From Rosistilla carotiformis (GTDB lineage Bacteria; Planctomycetota; Planctomycetia; Pirellulales; Pirellulaceae), in assembly GCF_007753095.1 (NCBI RefSeq), contig NZ_CP036348.1, positions 496,001 through 560,000 of the forward strand: a DNA stretch of 64,000 nt. Reading direction: 5' to 3'. The first letter of the stretch is position 1; each line of letters begins with the position of its first letter. A model generated the notes under the pieces. It searched no databases, was not told where the DNA came from, and was given only the letters and a program-made list of their open reading frames with translations. Below, one piece after another: positions 55,461 to 63,826 of this stretch. Position numbers and translations under genes: made by a program.

Positions 55461-57575
55461 CTACTTCGGTTCGGCTTGGTGCGTTTCGAAGTGTGTCCGC
55501 CGCACGTGTTCCGCCTTTTTCACTTCGGCAACGACCGTGTTGTATAGGACTTCTTGAGCCCGGAAACGCTTGCCTTTGGTCGGCGTTTTTCGCGTGTAGA
55601 CGCCGTCGGGTCCCAGTTGCCAGGCGTTGACATTGTCCTGGAAATAGGTGTCCAGCGACTGTAACAGCTTTTGCCGGCAGGCGGTATCTTGCACCGGGAC
55701 AAACAGTTCGACGCGGCGGTCGAGGTTGCGAGGCATCCAGTCGGCGCTGCTGATGAAGACCGCTTCGTCGCCGCCGTGGTGGAAGTAGGCGATTCGCGCG
55801 TGTTCGAGGAAGCGATCGATGATGCTGGTGACCTCGATGTTTTCGCTGAGCCCCGGGACGCCTGGCTTGAGGCAGCAGATGCCGCGGATGTTCAGTTTGA
55901 TCTTCACGCCCGCTTGGCTGGCGCGATAGAGGGCATCGATGATCGTGTTGTCGACCAGCGCGTTCATCTTCGCCACGATCACCGCGCGTTGACCTTGGGC
56001 GCGGCGGCGGGTTTCGTTTTCGATCAGCGATAAGACGCGCGTTCGCAAGCTGGTCGGGGCCATCGACAATTGATGGAACTGTTGCGGCTGGCTGGCACCG
56101 ATCACTGAATTGAAGAAGTTGGTCGCGTCGGCGCCAAATTCTTCGTTGCAGGTCATCATGCTGACGTCGCCGTAGAGCGCGGCTGTTGCTTCGTTGTAGT
56201 TTCCCGTGCCGAAGTGAACGTAGCGGGCGATGCCTTGCGTTTCGCGGCGGACGACGATGCAGATCTTGGCGTGCGTTTTGAGGCCGCGGACGCCGTAGAC
56301 GACTTGCACGCCGGAGGCTTCCATTTCGCGAGCCCATTCGATGTTGCGGGCTTCATCGAAACGGGCCTTCAGTTCGACGATTGCGGTGACGTATTTGCCA
56401 CGCTCCGCCGCTCGCATCAACGCCGCGACGATCGGGCTGTTGCGGCTGGTTCGGTACAGCACCTGTTTGATCGCCAGCACGTCGGGATCCTCCGCCGCCT
56501 CTTGGATCAACCGGACGACGGGGTCAAATTGTTCGTAGGGGTGCAGCAGCAACAGGTCGCGTTGGGCGATGTTGTCGAACATCGATTCGGCGGGATCGAT
56601 CTCGGGGGAATGTTGCGGAGCCCAGTGCGGATCGCGGAGCGCCGAAAATCCTTTCAGCCCAGCCAGTTGGAACAGGTAGGTCAGGTCCAGCGGGCCGCGC
56701 ATCGACGTGATGTTTTGATCGCACAGATCCATCTTGTCGCTCAAGAACTGCAGCATCTCTTCGCTCACGCGCTCGTCGATTTCTAGACGAACGCAGCCCG
56801 AGGTGCGGCGACTCTCCAGCAGTTCTTCCATTCCAACCATCAGGTCGCGAGCGGAGTCCTCTTGGATCGCGATGTCGGCGTTGCGAGTGACGCGAAACGC
56901 GATGCATTCGGCGACTTCGCGCCCGTTGAAGAACTCGTCGATGTGGTGCGTGACGACATCTTCCAGCAGGGCGTAGGCGTAGCCCCCTTCGGTTGGCAGC
57001 GTGACCACGCGTCCCACGGCTCGGCCCAGCGGAATGATCGCGTAGTCCCAAGGCGTCTCTTCGGTCAGGCCTTTCAGTCGAACGCACAGCTGGATGCTCA
57101 GCACTTGGACCAGCGGGAATTCGCCGCTGCTGACGATTTGCGGGGAGAGGACCGGTTGGATCAGCGTTTGGAATACCGAGCGGGCTGTCTTTTGATGTTG
57201 TTCTCCCGCATCGTCCATCGTGACCCGCGCGATGCCGTGAGCCAGCAGGGTTGGTTCGATATCTTCCAACAGGATCCGGTATTGATCGTCGACCATCTTG
57301 CGATAGCGTGTGCGGATCGCAGACAACTGTTCCGCGGTGCTCAGCCCCGACGGGTCGGTGAACGATTCGGGGCGGCGGCTTTGCAGGATCAGCCCGCCGA
57401 CGCGGACCATAAAAAACTCGTCCAGGTTGGAACTAGTGATCGCCAGGAATTTCAGCCGCTCCAGGGCGGGATTATTTTCATCGTCGGCGTGATCCAACAC
57501 CCGTTGGTTAAACTCCAGCCAACTGAGTTCGCGATTGAAGAAGCGGTCTTCGGGCAACGGTTCCGGTTTATTCAC
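55461..57575 (-). CDS. ppk1: Polyphosphate kinase 1
   Basis: The 704-residue protein makes and degrades inorganic polyphosphate from ATP. It opens with FFNRELSWLEFNQRVLDHA and NLDEFFMVRVGG (N and head domains). The catalytic histidine regions are LKTHAKICIVVRRE with RYVHFGTGNYNEATA, and the second site at HHGGDEAVFISSADWMPRNL with RRVELFVPV. Length is normal. It has no exopolyphosphatase neighbour. Confidence 0.97.
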   Translation of the reverse strand: MNKPEPLPEDRFFNRELSWLEFNQRVLDHADDENNPALERLKFLAITSSNLDEFFMVRVGGLILQSRRPESFTDPSGLSTAEQLSAIRTRYRKMVDDQYRILLEDIEPTLLAHGIARVTMDDAGEQHQKTARSVFQTLIQPVLSPQIVSSGEFPLVQVLSIQLCVRLKGLTEETPWDYAIIPLGRAVGRVVTLPTEGGYAYALLEDVVTHHIDEFFNGREVAECIAFRVTRNADIAIQEDSARDLMVGMEELLESRRTSGCVRLEIDERVSEEMLQFLSDKMDLCDQNITSMRGPLDLTYLFQLAGLKGFSALRDPHWAPQHSPEIDPAESMFDNIAQRDLLLLHPYEQFDPVVRLIQEAAEDPDVLAIKQVLYRTSRNSPIVAALMRAAERGKYVTAIVELKARFDEARNIEWAREMEASGVQVVYGVRGLKTHAKICIVVRRETQGIARYVHFGTGNYNEATAALYGDVSMMTCNEEFGADATNFFNSVIGASQPQQFHQLSMAPTSLRTRVLSLIENETRRRAQGQRAVIVAKMNALVDNTIIDALYRASQAGVKIKLNIRGICCLKPGVPGLSENIEVTSIIDRFLEHARIAYFHHGGDEAVFISSADWMPRNLDRRVELFVPVQDTACRQKLLQSLDTYFQDNVNAWQLGPDGVYTRKTPTKGKRFRAQEVLYNTVVAEVKKAEHVRRTHFETHQAEPK

Positions 57576-57906
57576 GGCGCATCAGGGGAATGAACGAGAT
57601 CGGATTCAGTAAGCATGTTGGGGCAGGGTAGGGGCCCAGCCCGGTCGGATCAATCGCAGCTTGCCATTGCCCCAACCCTAATAAACTCTAGCGTTGTCGA
57701 ATCGATGATACGATCACCCCTGGCAAGATTTCATCATTGCAGAGGACCGATTTTTGATCCCGATTGACTCGTTTGTTTGCTGTCGTCACGAGATGCGAGA
57801 TTGCGAGGAAGAGATCCGTTGCCGTCGATTCTTCCGCGTCGCGGGGGCGAGCCTGAACGAACGCTGCTGCCCCAGGGCCTTCGTCGAAAGCCAGAAAAGA
57901 AATGAG
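57576..57906. other. Gene-free interval
   Basis: Only a GGGCAGGGTAGGGG run (57621-57634) stands out. A short frame here reading MRVQIPPSAL is a typical artefact of sequence next to a tRNA. Confidence 0.6.
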
Positions 57907-57989
57907 TGCGGATGGCGGGATTTGAACCCGCACGCCCGTGAAGGCACTAGCCCCTCAAGCTAGCGTGTCTGCCGTTCCACCACATCCGC
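57907..57989 (-). tRNA. tRNA-Leu (GAG)
   Basis: The 83-base gene has acceptor stem GCGGATG/CATCCGC and a T arm with GGTTCAAATCC. The anticodon stem CTAGC/GCTAG encloses the 7-base loop TTGAGGG, so the anticodon is GAG. A long variable arm fits a leucine (class II) tRNA. CCA is not encoded. Confidence 0.95.
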
Positions 57990-58031
57990 ATTGGATAAGA
58001 ATCCAAAAGATTACTCAAACTTCGGCTGGCG

Positions 58032-59732
58032 TCAATGCCGGTCGCGTTTCGTCAAAGGAGCGGGGCGTCGGGGCGGTTTGACCGCAAACGTCCTGCGGCT
58101 CTTGCCACTGCCGATGATCACATGCGACCACGAGGCGGAGATGGCGGTCTCGGAACCAGCAAATTCGCGGATCAAATTGCCTCGGCGCGACGCCGGCGTG
58201 TCTTTGGGAGGCATCCGCATCGCGCTGGAAATCTCGTCCAGATCGACGATCGAACAGCAGGGAACCGCTCCCGTTAAACGGTGGTAATATCCGTTGGGGG
58301 AGAGTTCGTGGTACCGCAGGTCGACCTTTTTCCGCGACGCCAGGCTGGCATCGCTCCCCATCTGATCGATCAGCCACTTTTTGGAAGCCCAGTCGATCTT
58401 GGCCAGCGAGGGTTCGTAATCGACTGGCAGTTCGCGGATCTGCCCGGCTGCGTCGAGCATCTGTTCCCAGAGTTCGAGGATGTCCCAAGCTTCGGAGCTG
58501 GCCGGCTCTTCGCTGTCGAAGACAAATTGGCGACAGCGGTGCAGGTAGGCTTGCTGGATTTCCAGCGCCGTCATCGGGCCGCTGTTAGTCGCCACGCGAG
58601 CAATCAGGCTCCAGTCGCTGGCGATCTGTTGCAACGCCTCGAGCGGTTTTTTCAGCTTGGGCAGCCCCTTGGCGTAGCCCGCTTCGATCATGTCCAGGAC
58701 GAGGCTTGTCGCGCCAACTTTTAAATACTCCGCGGCATCGGCGACGTTTGAATCGGCCAATCCGATCTGCAGTCGCTGGCGTCGACCCAGCAGTTCCAGC
58801 AGGCAGCGGGGCGAGATGATCGATTCGCTGCACATCGTCTGCAACCAGTGACCGAAGACATAGATCGGCCGTTCGTTCAGGTAGCCTCCCATCCCGACCA
58901 TGCTGTTGATCGCGGCGGCTTTGCCCGAGAGCGAGAACTTGCCGCGGGCATTCAAGTGTCCCGTACCGCAGAGTATCGTCCGCGAGATCAGGAACGGGGT
59001 GAGCCCTTGGCGTTGTTGGCGGAAGGCGGTGAAGCGGGCGACCAACCACAGCAGGCACGTCAGCGGGGCGTGAACGATTCGCAGCAGTCCCGCGGCGGCG
59101 CGGATGCACCAGTTGGGAATGTCCAACAGGCTTTCGAGGCAGGGGCGACGTCCGCGAACGATCGCGCCGGCACTCTTCAGCGAGACCAGCAGCGAAACGC
59201 CTAAGAAGGTCAGCGTCAGGCAGATCGCGACGTACAGCATGTACATCGGGATCAGCATCAAGATCCCGGCGCGGTAGGCCCACAGCATCGGGCCGCTGGC
59301 GACGTCGGCCGAATAATTCTCTTGGCATCCGTAGACATGGTCTTCGGCATCGCGGGAGTTCTTCAGCAGGCAGACCGAAGCGGGGAGATCGCACCCCGCG
59401 ACCGCGTCGGCGAACAATCGGTCTTGAGCGCGTTGGCAGACCAGCAGATTGCGTGGGCTGCTGCATTCGGGAGTCGCTCCTTCGATCAAGCCGCCCGGTT
59501 GGTCCATCCAATCGAAGCACGATTCCAGCGAGATCGCACCGCCGGTTGCGAGGAACAATCGGCAATCATCGAACCGCGCCTTGGCCGTCGGAACCGATTG
59601 CGTCAGGCTCTTGCAGACCGCGTCGTAAACTTCGCGTCGCGATGGCGGATGTTCTTGGTCGGCGGGCGTTTGAACGACCGTGGCGTATTCGGTTTCCAGC
59701 CCGATGTGTCGGCGCAGCAACCGGCTTGCCAC
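58032..59732 (-). CDS. PafA/Dop family protein (Pup ligase/depupylase homologue) with membrane insert
   Basis: The GTG at 59732, 4 bases after the stop of a small upstream gene, gives 566 residues beginning VASRLLRRHIGLETEY, like PafA starts. Carboxylate-amine-ligase landmarks follow: IGLETEY (about 10-16), ATPECSSP (86-93), LLKNSRDAEDHVYGCQENY (122-140), FLISRTILCGTG (247-258), LADSNVADAAEYLKVGATSL, VLDMIEAGY, MTALEIQQAY, KIDWASKKWLIDQ and VDLRYHEL. Residues about 150-243 are an insertion absent from known PafA proteins, with two to three hydrophobic segments. The usual LYLD catalytic Asp position reads LFLA. The longer ATG frame (59807) is not favoured. Confidence 0.85.
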   Translation of the reverse strand: MASRLLRRHIGLETEYATVVQTPADQEHPPSRREVYDAVCKSLTQSVPTAKARFDDCRLFLATGGAISLESCFDWMDQPGGLIEGATPECSSPRNLLVCQRAQDRLFADAVAGCDLPASVCLLKNSRDAEDHVYGCQENYSADVASGPMLWAYRAGILMLIPMYMLYVAICLTLTFLGVSLLVSLKSAGAIVRGRRPCLESLLDIPNWCIRAAAGLLRIVHAPLTCLLWLVARFTAFRQQRQGLTPFLISRTILCGTGHLNARGKFSLSGKAAAINSMVGMGGYLNERPIYVFGHWLQTMCSESIISPRCLLELLGRRQRLQIGLADSNVADAAEYLKVGATSLVLDMIEAGYAKGLPKLKKPLEALQQIASDWSLIARVATNSGPMTALEIQQAYLHRCRQFVFDSEEPASSEAWDILELWEQMLDAAGQIRELPVDYEPSLAKIDWASKKWLIDQMGSDASLASRKKVDLRYHELSPNGYYHRLTGAVPCCSIVDLDEISSAMRMPPKDTPASRRGNLIREFAGSETAISASWSHVIIGSGKSRRTFAVKPPRRPAPLTKRDRH

Positions 59733-59736
59733 GGCG

Positions 59737-59904
59737 CTATTCGCCTTGTTGCTGTGTGTTTGCACGGCGAATGTACTCGCGAGGGGATCGATGGGCGTCG
59801 CAGACAATCTTTTGGGCTACATCCTGCAACGCCCCTTCGCTTGCCGACGGAGGAGGGGAGGCCGTGGGGAGGGTGGCACGTTCGACGGGTGTCTGTGTTT
59901 TCAT
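59737..59904 (-). CDS. Candidate Pup/UBact-like small modifier protein
   Basis: This 55-codon frame reads MKTQTPVERATL, then a Pro/Ser-rich stretch, EGALQDVAQKIV and ends SPREYIRRANTQQQGE. The C-terminus resembles that of Pup (EFVRSYVQKGGE/Q type) and ends in Gly-Glu like UBact. It stops 4 bases before the PafA/Dop gene's GTG, so both should be cotranslated. No ribosome binding site beyond a weak GGGAACG is seen. The match is by eye and short; conservation in other Pirellulaceae is the needed support. Confidence 0.6.
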   Translation of the reverse strand: MKTQTPVERATLPTASPPPSASEGALQDVAQKIVCDAHRSPREYIRRANTQQQGE

Positions 59905-60151
59905 CGGTTAATCGTTCCCGTGGGGTAGACTCGTGAGGACGCGTGCTCGTCGAACTCAATTGTAACGAGGATTGGCTTGCCAAGTACAGCGACAAATCGA
60001 TTGGCAAAAACGCAAATTTCCATTTTCTGCAAAATCGTTTTTCGCTTCACCTTGCCCGTTGACTCGCGTCGCGCCGCGGTGCCATCGATCGCTTCGGCGA
60101 TTGGGGCCGATCGCATTGCTGACATCTGGGGCGCTCGATACCCTTTAAAGT
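59905..60151. other. Divergent intergenic region
   Basis: It separates the small modifier/PafA pair from the exporter gene and must hold both promoters. Nothing else is visible; long minus-strand frames here are antisense to the exporter. Confidence 0.5.
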
Positions 60152-62461
60152 ATGATCTCCCGCGCGCCCGACATCCCCCGCTTGCTCGTCTCCAATCGCT
60201 ATCTGTTGCTTGCGATTGCGGTTGCAGTTTTTGCGCTGGCTTGGTCGATCGATCAACGGTTGCAGTTCGATCGGCGGATCGAGCGGATGTTTCCCGAAGC
60301 CGATCCGGCGGCGCAGGCCTATCAACAATTAAAAGAGACCTTCGGCGGTAACGAGGTCGCGATGTTGACCTATCCCAACGCCGATCTGTTCGATCGGGGT
60401 GGGGCAGGGCTGAAGTTGCAGCGGGAGTTGACGCAGCGGATCGAAGCGCTGCCGGGGGTGGCGAGTGTGTTGAGTCTCGCCAAAGTCGATACTGCCCTGA
60501 CCAAGATGCGTCCGGCCGCGTTGTTCTTCGCTGCCGATTCCGCTCCGCAAATCCTGGCCGATGATCAATTGGCCACCGCGTTTCGCGAGCTGTTTGCCGG
60601 CTACACGCACTCCGACGATGGCGACTATGCCGCACTGGTCGTGATGTTGGACCCGCAGCGCACGACGGTCGATGGCCAAGATACCGCGGTGGCTGGGCTT
60701 CGCGAAATCGCGGCGACGCTACCCGCCGAGCACCAGCCGGCGAGTCTGGTCGGCGAGCCGGTTTTGGTGAGCGAAGGTTTTTCGATGGTCCAAGCCGATG
60801 GTCGGCGTTTGGGATTCGTGACGCTGTCGCTGTTGTCGGTTGCCATGTTTGTGATGTTCCGCTCGCTGCGGTGGGTGTTTGTGCAAGTGGTTGTGATCTG
60901 TTGGTCAGTCGTTTGCACCAGAGCCTTGGTCGCCTTAGTCGGTCTTCAGTTAACACTTGTCAGTTCGATGTTGACCGCCGTGGTGACCGTGATCGCCGTG
61001 GCGTCGATCATTCATCTTGCGGTGGCCGACCGCAATGCGCGGCTGCGTGGAAGGTCGGGGCGCGAAGCGACCGTGTTGGGGCTGCGCGGTGTGCTGCGGC
61101 CGATCGCTTGGGCTTGTCTGACCGATGCGGTCGGCTTCGCCGCGTTGTCGGTATCCGACGTGGGGCCGATTCGCGATTTCGGATGGATGATGGCGATCGG
61201 AGCGTTGGTCGTGTTGGTCGCGATCGTTTTGTTTGTGCCCGGCTTGGCCTCGATCGGACCGGCTGGCGGAGGCTCGCGTCCGCGGCAGACCAACCGCCGC
61301 GTGCGGCACGCGATGTATGCCGGTTACCATTGGCTGACGCTGCATCGGAGGATTGCGATCGCAGCGATTGTCCTTCTGGCGATCGGGATCTCGTTGGGGC
61401 TAGGGCGGCTGACGATCGAGACCAATTTCATTCGAAACTTTCGCGCCGACCATCCGCTTGCGATCGATTACCGCATCGTTGAATCGGATCTTGGCGGAGC
61501 GGGGGTGTGGGATGTTTTGTTGCCGGCTCCCGATCTCCTTTCCAGCGAATACCTGGCCAGCGTGCGCGAGTTGGAAGATCGGCTGCGTGCGATCGGCGAC
61601 CAGCCCGATACTCGGTTGAGCAAAGTCTTTAGTATCGCCGACGCCGACGCCGCGGCCAGTTCTTCGCCGCTGCTTGCGATCGCGCCGCCGTCGCTGCGGA
61701 TCGCTGGCATGCGCGCGTCGATGCCATATTTCATCGATGCCTTGGTCGCTGGACCGTCGACCGATGGCAAGCCGGCGATGTTGCGTATGATGATCCGCAG
61801 CAGCGAGCAGGTGCCGGCGGAAACGAAGCAGCAATTGATCGCCAGCGTTCGGCAGACCGTTGGCGAGCATACCGCTTCGGATCGTTGGAAAGCGTTGTTT
61901 GAAGAGGAACGGCCGGCGGTCGAGCCGCAGGTGACGGGGTATTACGTGTTGTTGACGGGGCTCGTCTCGGGGCTGGTCGCCGATCAGTGGATCTGTTTCG
62001 GCGTCGCGTCGCTGGGCGTGTTCGGGATGTTGTGGATCGTCGCCAGGTCGCTGAAGTTGGCCGTTTGTGGAATGCTGCCGAACATGCTGCCGATTCTCGG
62101 CGTCCTGGCGTTGTTGGGCTATTGGGGGACGCCGGTGAATCTGGGGACCGCGATGATCGCGGCGGTTTCGATTGGGATCTCGATCGATGGATCGATTCAT
62201 TTTCTGTGTGCGTACCGTCGGCATCGAATCGGTCACGGCGTGCAGCGATCGATCGCCAGCGTCTATCAAACCGTTGGCATCGCGGTGATCTTGGCGACGC
62301 TGTCGTTGACGATCGGGTTCTCCACGTTGGCGACCAGTCCTTTCATTCCGACGGCGACGTTTGGCGTACTGGTCAGCATCACCTTGGTCGTCAGCAGCAT
62401 CGCCAACCTGACGCTGCTTCCATTTATGATTCGCATCGTCGATGGGGCCAATTCCCGTTAA
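60152..62461 (+). CDS. MMPL/RND-superfamily exporter
   Basis: The 769-residue membrane protein has two similar halves, each with a large periplasmic domain and sterol-sensing-type helix bundle. An N-terminal helix (RYLLLAIAVAVFALAWSI) is followed by RIERMFPEADPAAQAYQQLKE; TM helices around VVTVIAVASIIHLAVADRNA and at the end AMIAAVSIGISIDGSIHFL carry the family's Ser/Asp relay. Related proteins (MMPL, HpnN) move lipids across the envelope. No hopanoid genes are visible. The next gene starts 11 bases after its stop. Confidence 0.9.
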   Translation: MISRAPDIPRLLVSNRYLLLAIAVAVFALAWSIDQRLQFDRRIERMFPEADPAAQAYQQLKETFGGNEVAMLTYPNADLFDRGGAGLKLQRELTQRIEALPGVASVLSLAKVDTALTKMRPAALFFAADSAPQILADDQLATAFRELFAGYTHSDDGDYAALVVMLDPQRTTVDGQDTAVAGLREIAATLPAEHQPASLVGEPVLVSEGFSMVQADGRRLGFVTLSLLSVAMFVMFRSLRWVFVQVVVICWSVVCTRALVALVGLQLTLVSSMLTAVVTVIAVASIIHLAVADRNARLRGRSGREATVLGLRGVLRPIAWACLTDAVGFAALSVSDVGPIRDFGWMMAIGALVVLVAIVLFVPGLASIGPAGGGSRPRQTNRRVRHAMYAGYHWLTLHRRIAIAAIVLLAIGISLGLGRLTIETNFIRNFRADHPLAIDYRIVESDLGGAGVWDVLLPAPDLLSSEYLASVRELEDRLRAIGDQPDTRLSKVFSIADADAAASSSPLLAIAPPSLRIAGMRASMPYFIDALVAGPSTDGKPAMLRMMIRSSEQVPAETKQQLIASVRQTVGEHTASDRWKALFEEERPAVEPQVTGYYVLLTGLVSGLVADQWICFGVASLGVFGMLWIVARSLKLAVCGMLPNMLPILGVLALLGYWGTPVNLGTAMIAAVSIGISIDGSIHFLCAYRRHRIGHGVQRSIASVYQTVGIAVILATLSLTIGFSTLATSPFIPTATFGVLVSITLVVSSIANLTLLPFMIRIVDGANSR

Positions 62462-62472
62462 GAGAGCTTGCG

Positions 62473-63540
62473 ATGGCCGAAGACTACTTTTCATCGTCGT
62501 ATCTGCAAGCGCGGGAACGCTTCCGAATCGCAGCTGATGCGATCGGGGCCAAGTGCGATGCGTATCAGGTCATCGGGGCAGGGGAGGGCGGCCGGACGAT
62601 CGACGTCGCCACGCTTGGCCCCGCCGATGCGCCAGCGGTTGTTGTCTCGTCGGGCGTGCATGGAGTCGAAGGCTTCTTTGGATCGGCGGTTCAGTTGGCG
62701 ATGTTGGATCGATTCCGCCGCCAACCGCCCGATCGTGGTTTGCGTTTCGTCTTGATTCACGCGATCAATCCGTTTGGCTTTGATCAGCTGCGTCGTTTCG
62801 ATGAAGCGAACATCGATCTGAACCGCAATTTTCTAATCGATCCGCAGACATATAAAGGATCGCCCGCCGGATACGCGACACTCGACCGGTTTTTGAATCC
62901 CGCTTCGCCAGCGACGCGATGGGAGTTGCCGTTTCAGATGCAAGCGATGGCGTTGATCGCGCGTCACGGGATGCCCACGCTCAAGTCCGCTGTCGCCGGC
63001 GGGCAATACGAATATCCAAGCGGCTTGTTTTTTGGAGGCTCACAGCCCGCCGCGTCGATGGACGTGATCCGCGACTACTGCGCCCGTTGGATCGGCGACG
63101 CGCCGTCGGTTGTTCATATCGATCTGCACAGCGGACTGGGGCGATTTGCGGAGTGCCAGTTGATGCCGGTCGTCAGCGACGCGGCACCGGCGTCGGCTTT
63201 TATCGATGGGTTCCCGGATCGTTCGCTCGAATTCGAAGCGACGCACCAGCGAACCGCTTATACGGTCCGCGGCGGGATGGGTCAGTGGTTCGTCGATCGA
63301 TTCAGCGATCGACCGTATCGATTTGCACTCGCCGAGTTCGGGACGTACGGACCGTTGCGCGTCCTGGCGGCGCTCCGTCGCGAGAACCGTTTCCATTTTC
63401 AAGGGCCTCGCGATACCGAGGCGCAGCGTCGCGCCAAGGCGGAATTGTTAGAATGCTTTTGTCCTCGATCGGCCGCATGGCGACGACGCGTCCTCGACAC
63501 CTCGCTCTCGATCGTCGATCAAGCATCGCGCTGGAGTTAA
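62473..63540 (+). CDS. DUF2817 (M14-like zinc carboxypeptidase) family protein
   Basis: The ATG at 62473 gives 355 residues without a signal peptide. Zinc-peptidase landmarks are VVSSGVHGVEGFFGSAVQ (HxxE ligands), NLNRNF-like NIDLNRNFLIDP, HIDLHSGLGRF (third ligand) and the catalytic Glu in ALAEFGTYGP. DUF2817 proteins are distant M14 carboxypeptidases; the substrate is not known. It follows the exporter by 11 bases and is probably cotranscribed. The longer frame back to 61987 lies in the exporter gene and is rejected. Confidence 0.88.
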   Translation: MAEDYFSSSYLQARERFRIAADAIGAKCDAYQVIGAGEGGRTIDVATLGPADAPAVVVSSGVHGVEGFFGSAVQLAMLDRFRRQPPDRGLRFVLIHAINPFGFDQLRRFDEANIDLNRNFLIDPQTYKGSPAGYATLDRFLNPASPATRWELPFQMQAMALIARHGMPTLKSAVAGGQYEYPSGLFFGGSQPAASMDVIRDYCARWIGDAPSVVHIDLHSGLGRFAECQLMPVVSDAAPASAFIDGFPDRSLEFEATHQRTAYTVRGGMGQWFVDRFSDRPYRFALAEFGTYGPLRVLAALRRENRFHFQGPRDTEAQRRAKAELLECFCPRSAAWRRRVLDTSLSIVDQASRWS

Positions 63541-63790
63541 AGGCTCTAGCCGACACGAGCGTTGGAGTCGAGGCTTCAGCCGAACGAGCATGGTTGTTGG
63601 AGTCGAGGCTTTAGCCGAACAAGCATAGTTGTTGGAGTGGTAGGCTTTAGCCGAACCGATGAGGTCGAACTCGCATCGGCTAAAGCCTCGACTCCAGCGA
63701 TGAGGTCGAACTCGCATCGGCTGAAGCCTCGACTCCAGCGATGAGGTCGAACTCGCGTCGGCTAAAGCCTCGACTCCAGCGATGCGCTCG
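63541..63790. repeat. Inverted array of short direct repeats
   Basis: Three to four forward units (TTGGAGTCGAGGCTTTAGCC type, about 36 bp apart) are followed by three to four inverted units (GGCTAAAGCCTCGACTCCAG, 41 bp apart, with GATGAGGTCGAACTCGC between). The two halves are complementary, so the region could fold into a large hairpin. It lies directly after the DUF2817 stop. Confidence 0.9.
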
Positions 63791-63826
63791 AAAAATCTAT
63801 TCATCACAGAAAGGAATCGCAAGGCG

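Noticed and set aside
57688-57933. Open frame starting MRVQIPPSAL
   Set aside because: This N-terminus is a well-known product of translating the 3' side of tRNA genes; the frame runs into the tRNA-Leu.
58032-59807. Longer ATG start for the PafA/Dop homologue
   Set aside because: It would overlap the upstream small gene by 71 bases and adds unconserved residues before the family N-terminus; the GTG at 59732 fits better.
59901-60956. 351-codon open frame on the minus strand upstream of the PafA pair
   Set aside because: It overlaps the MMPL exporter gene in antisense and is Arg/Pro/Ser-rich, without coding character.
63541-63790. Possible CRISPR array
   Set aside because: Units change orientation midway and the intervals between them are also repeated, so there are no spacers.
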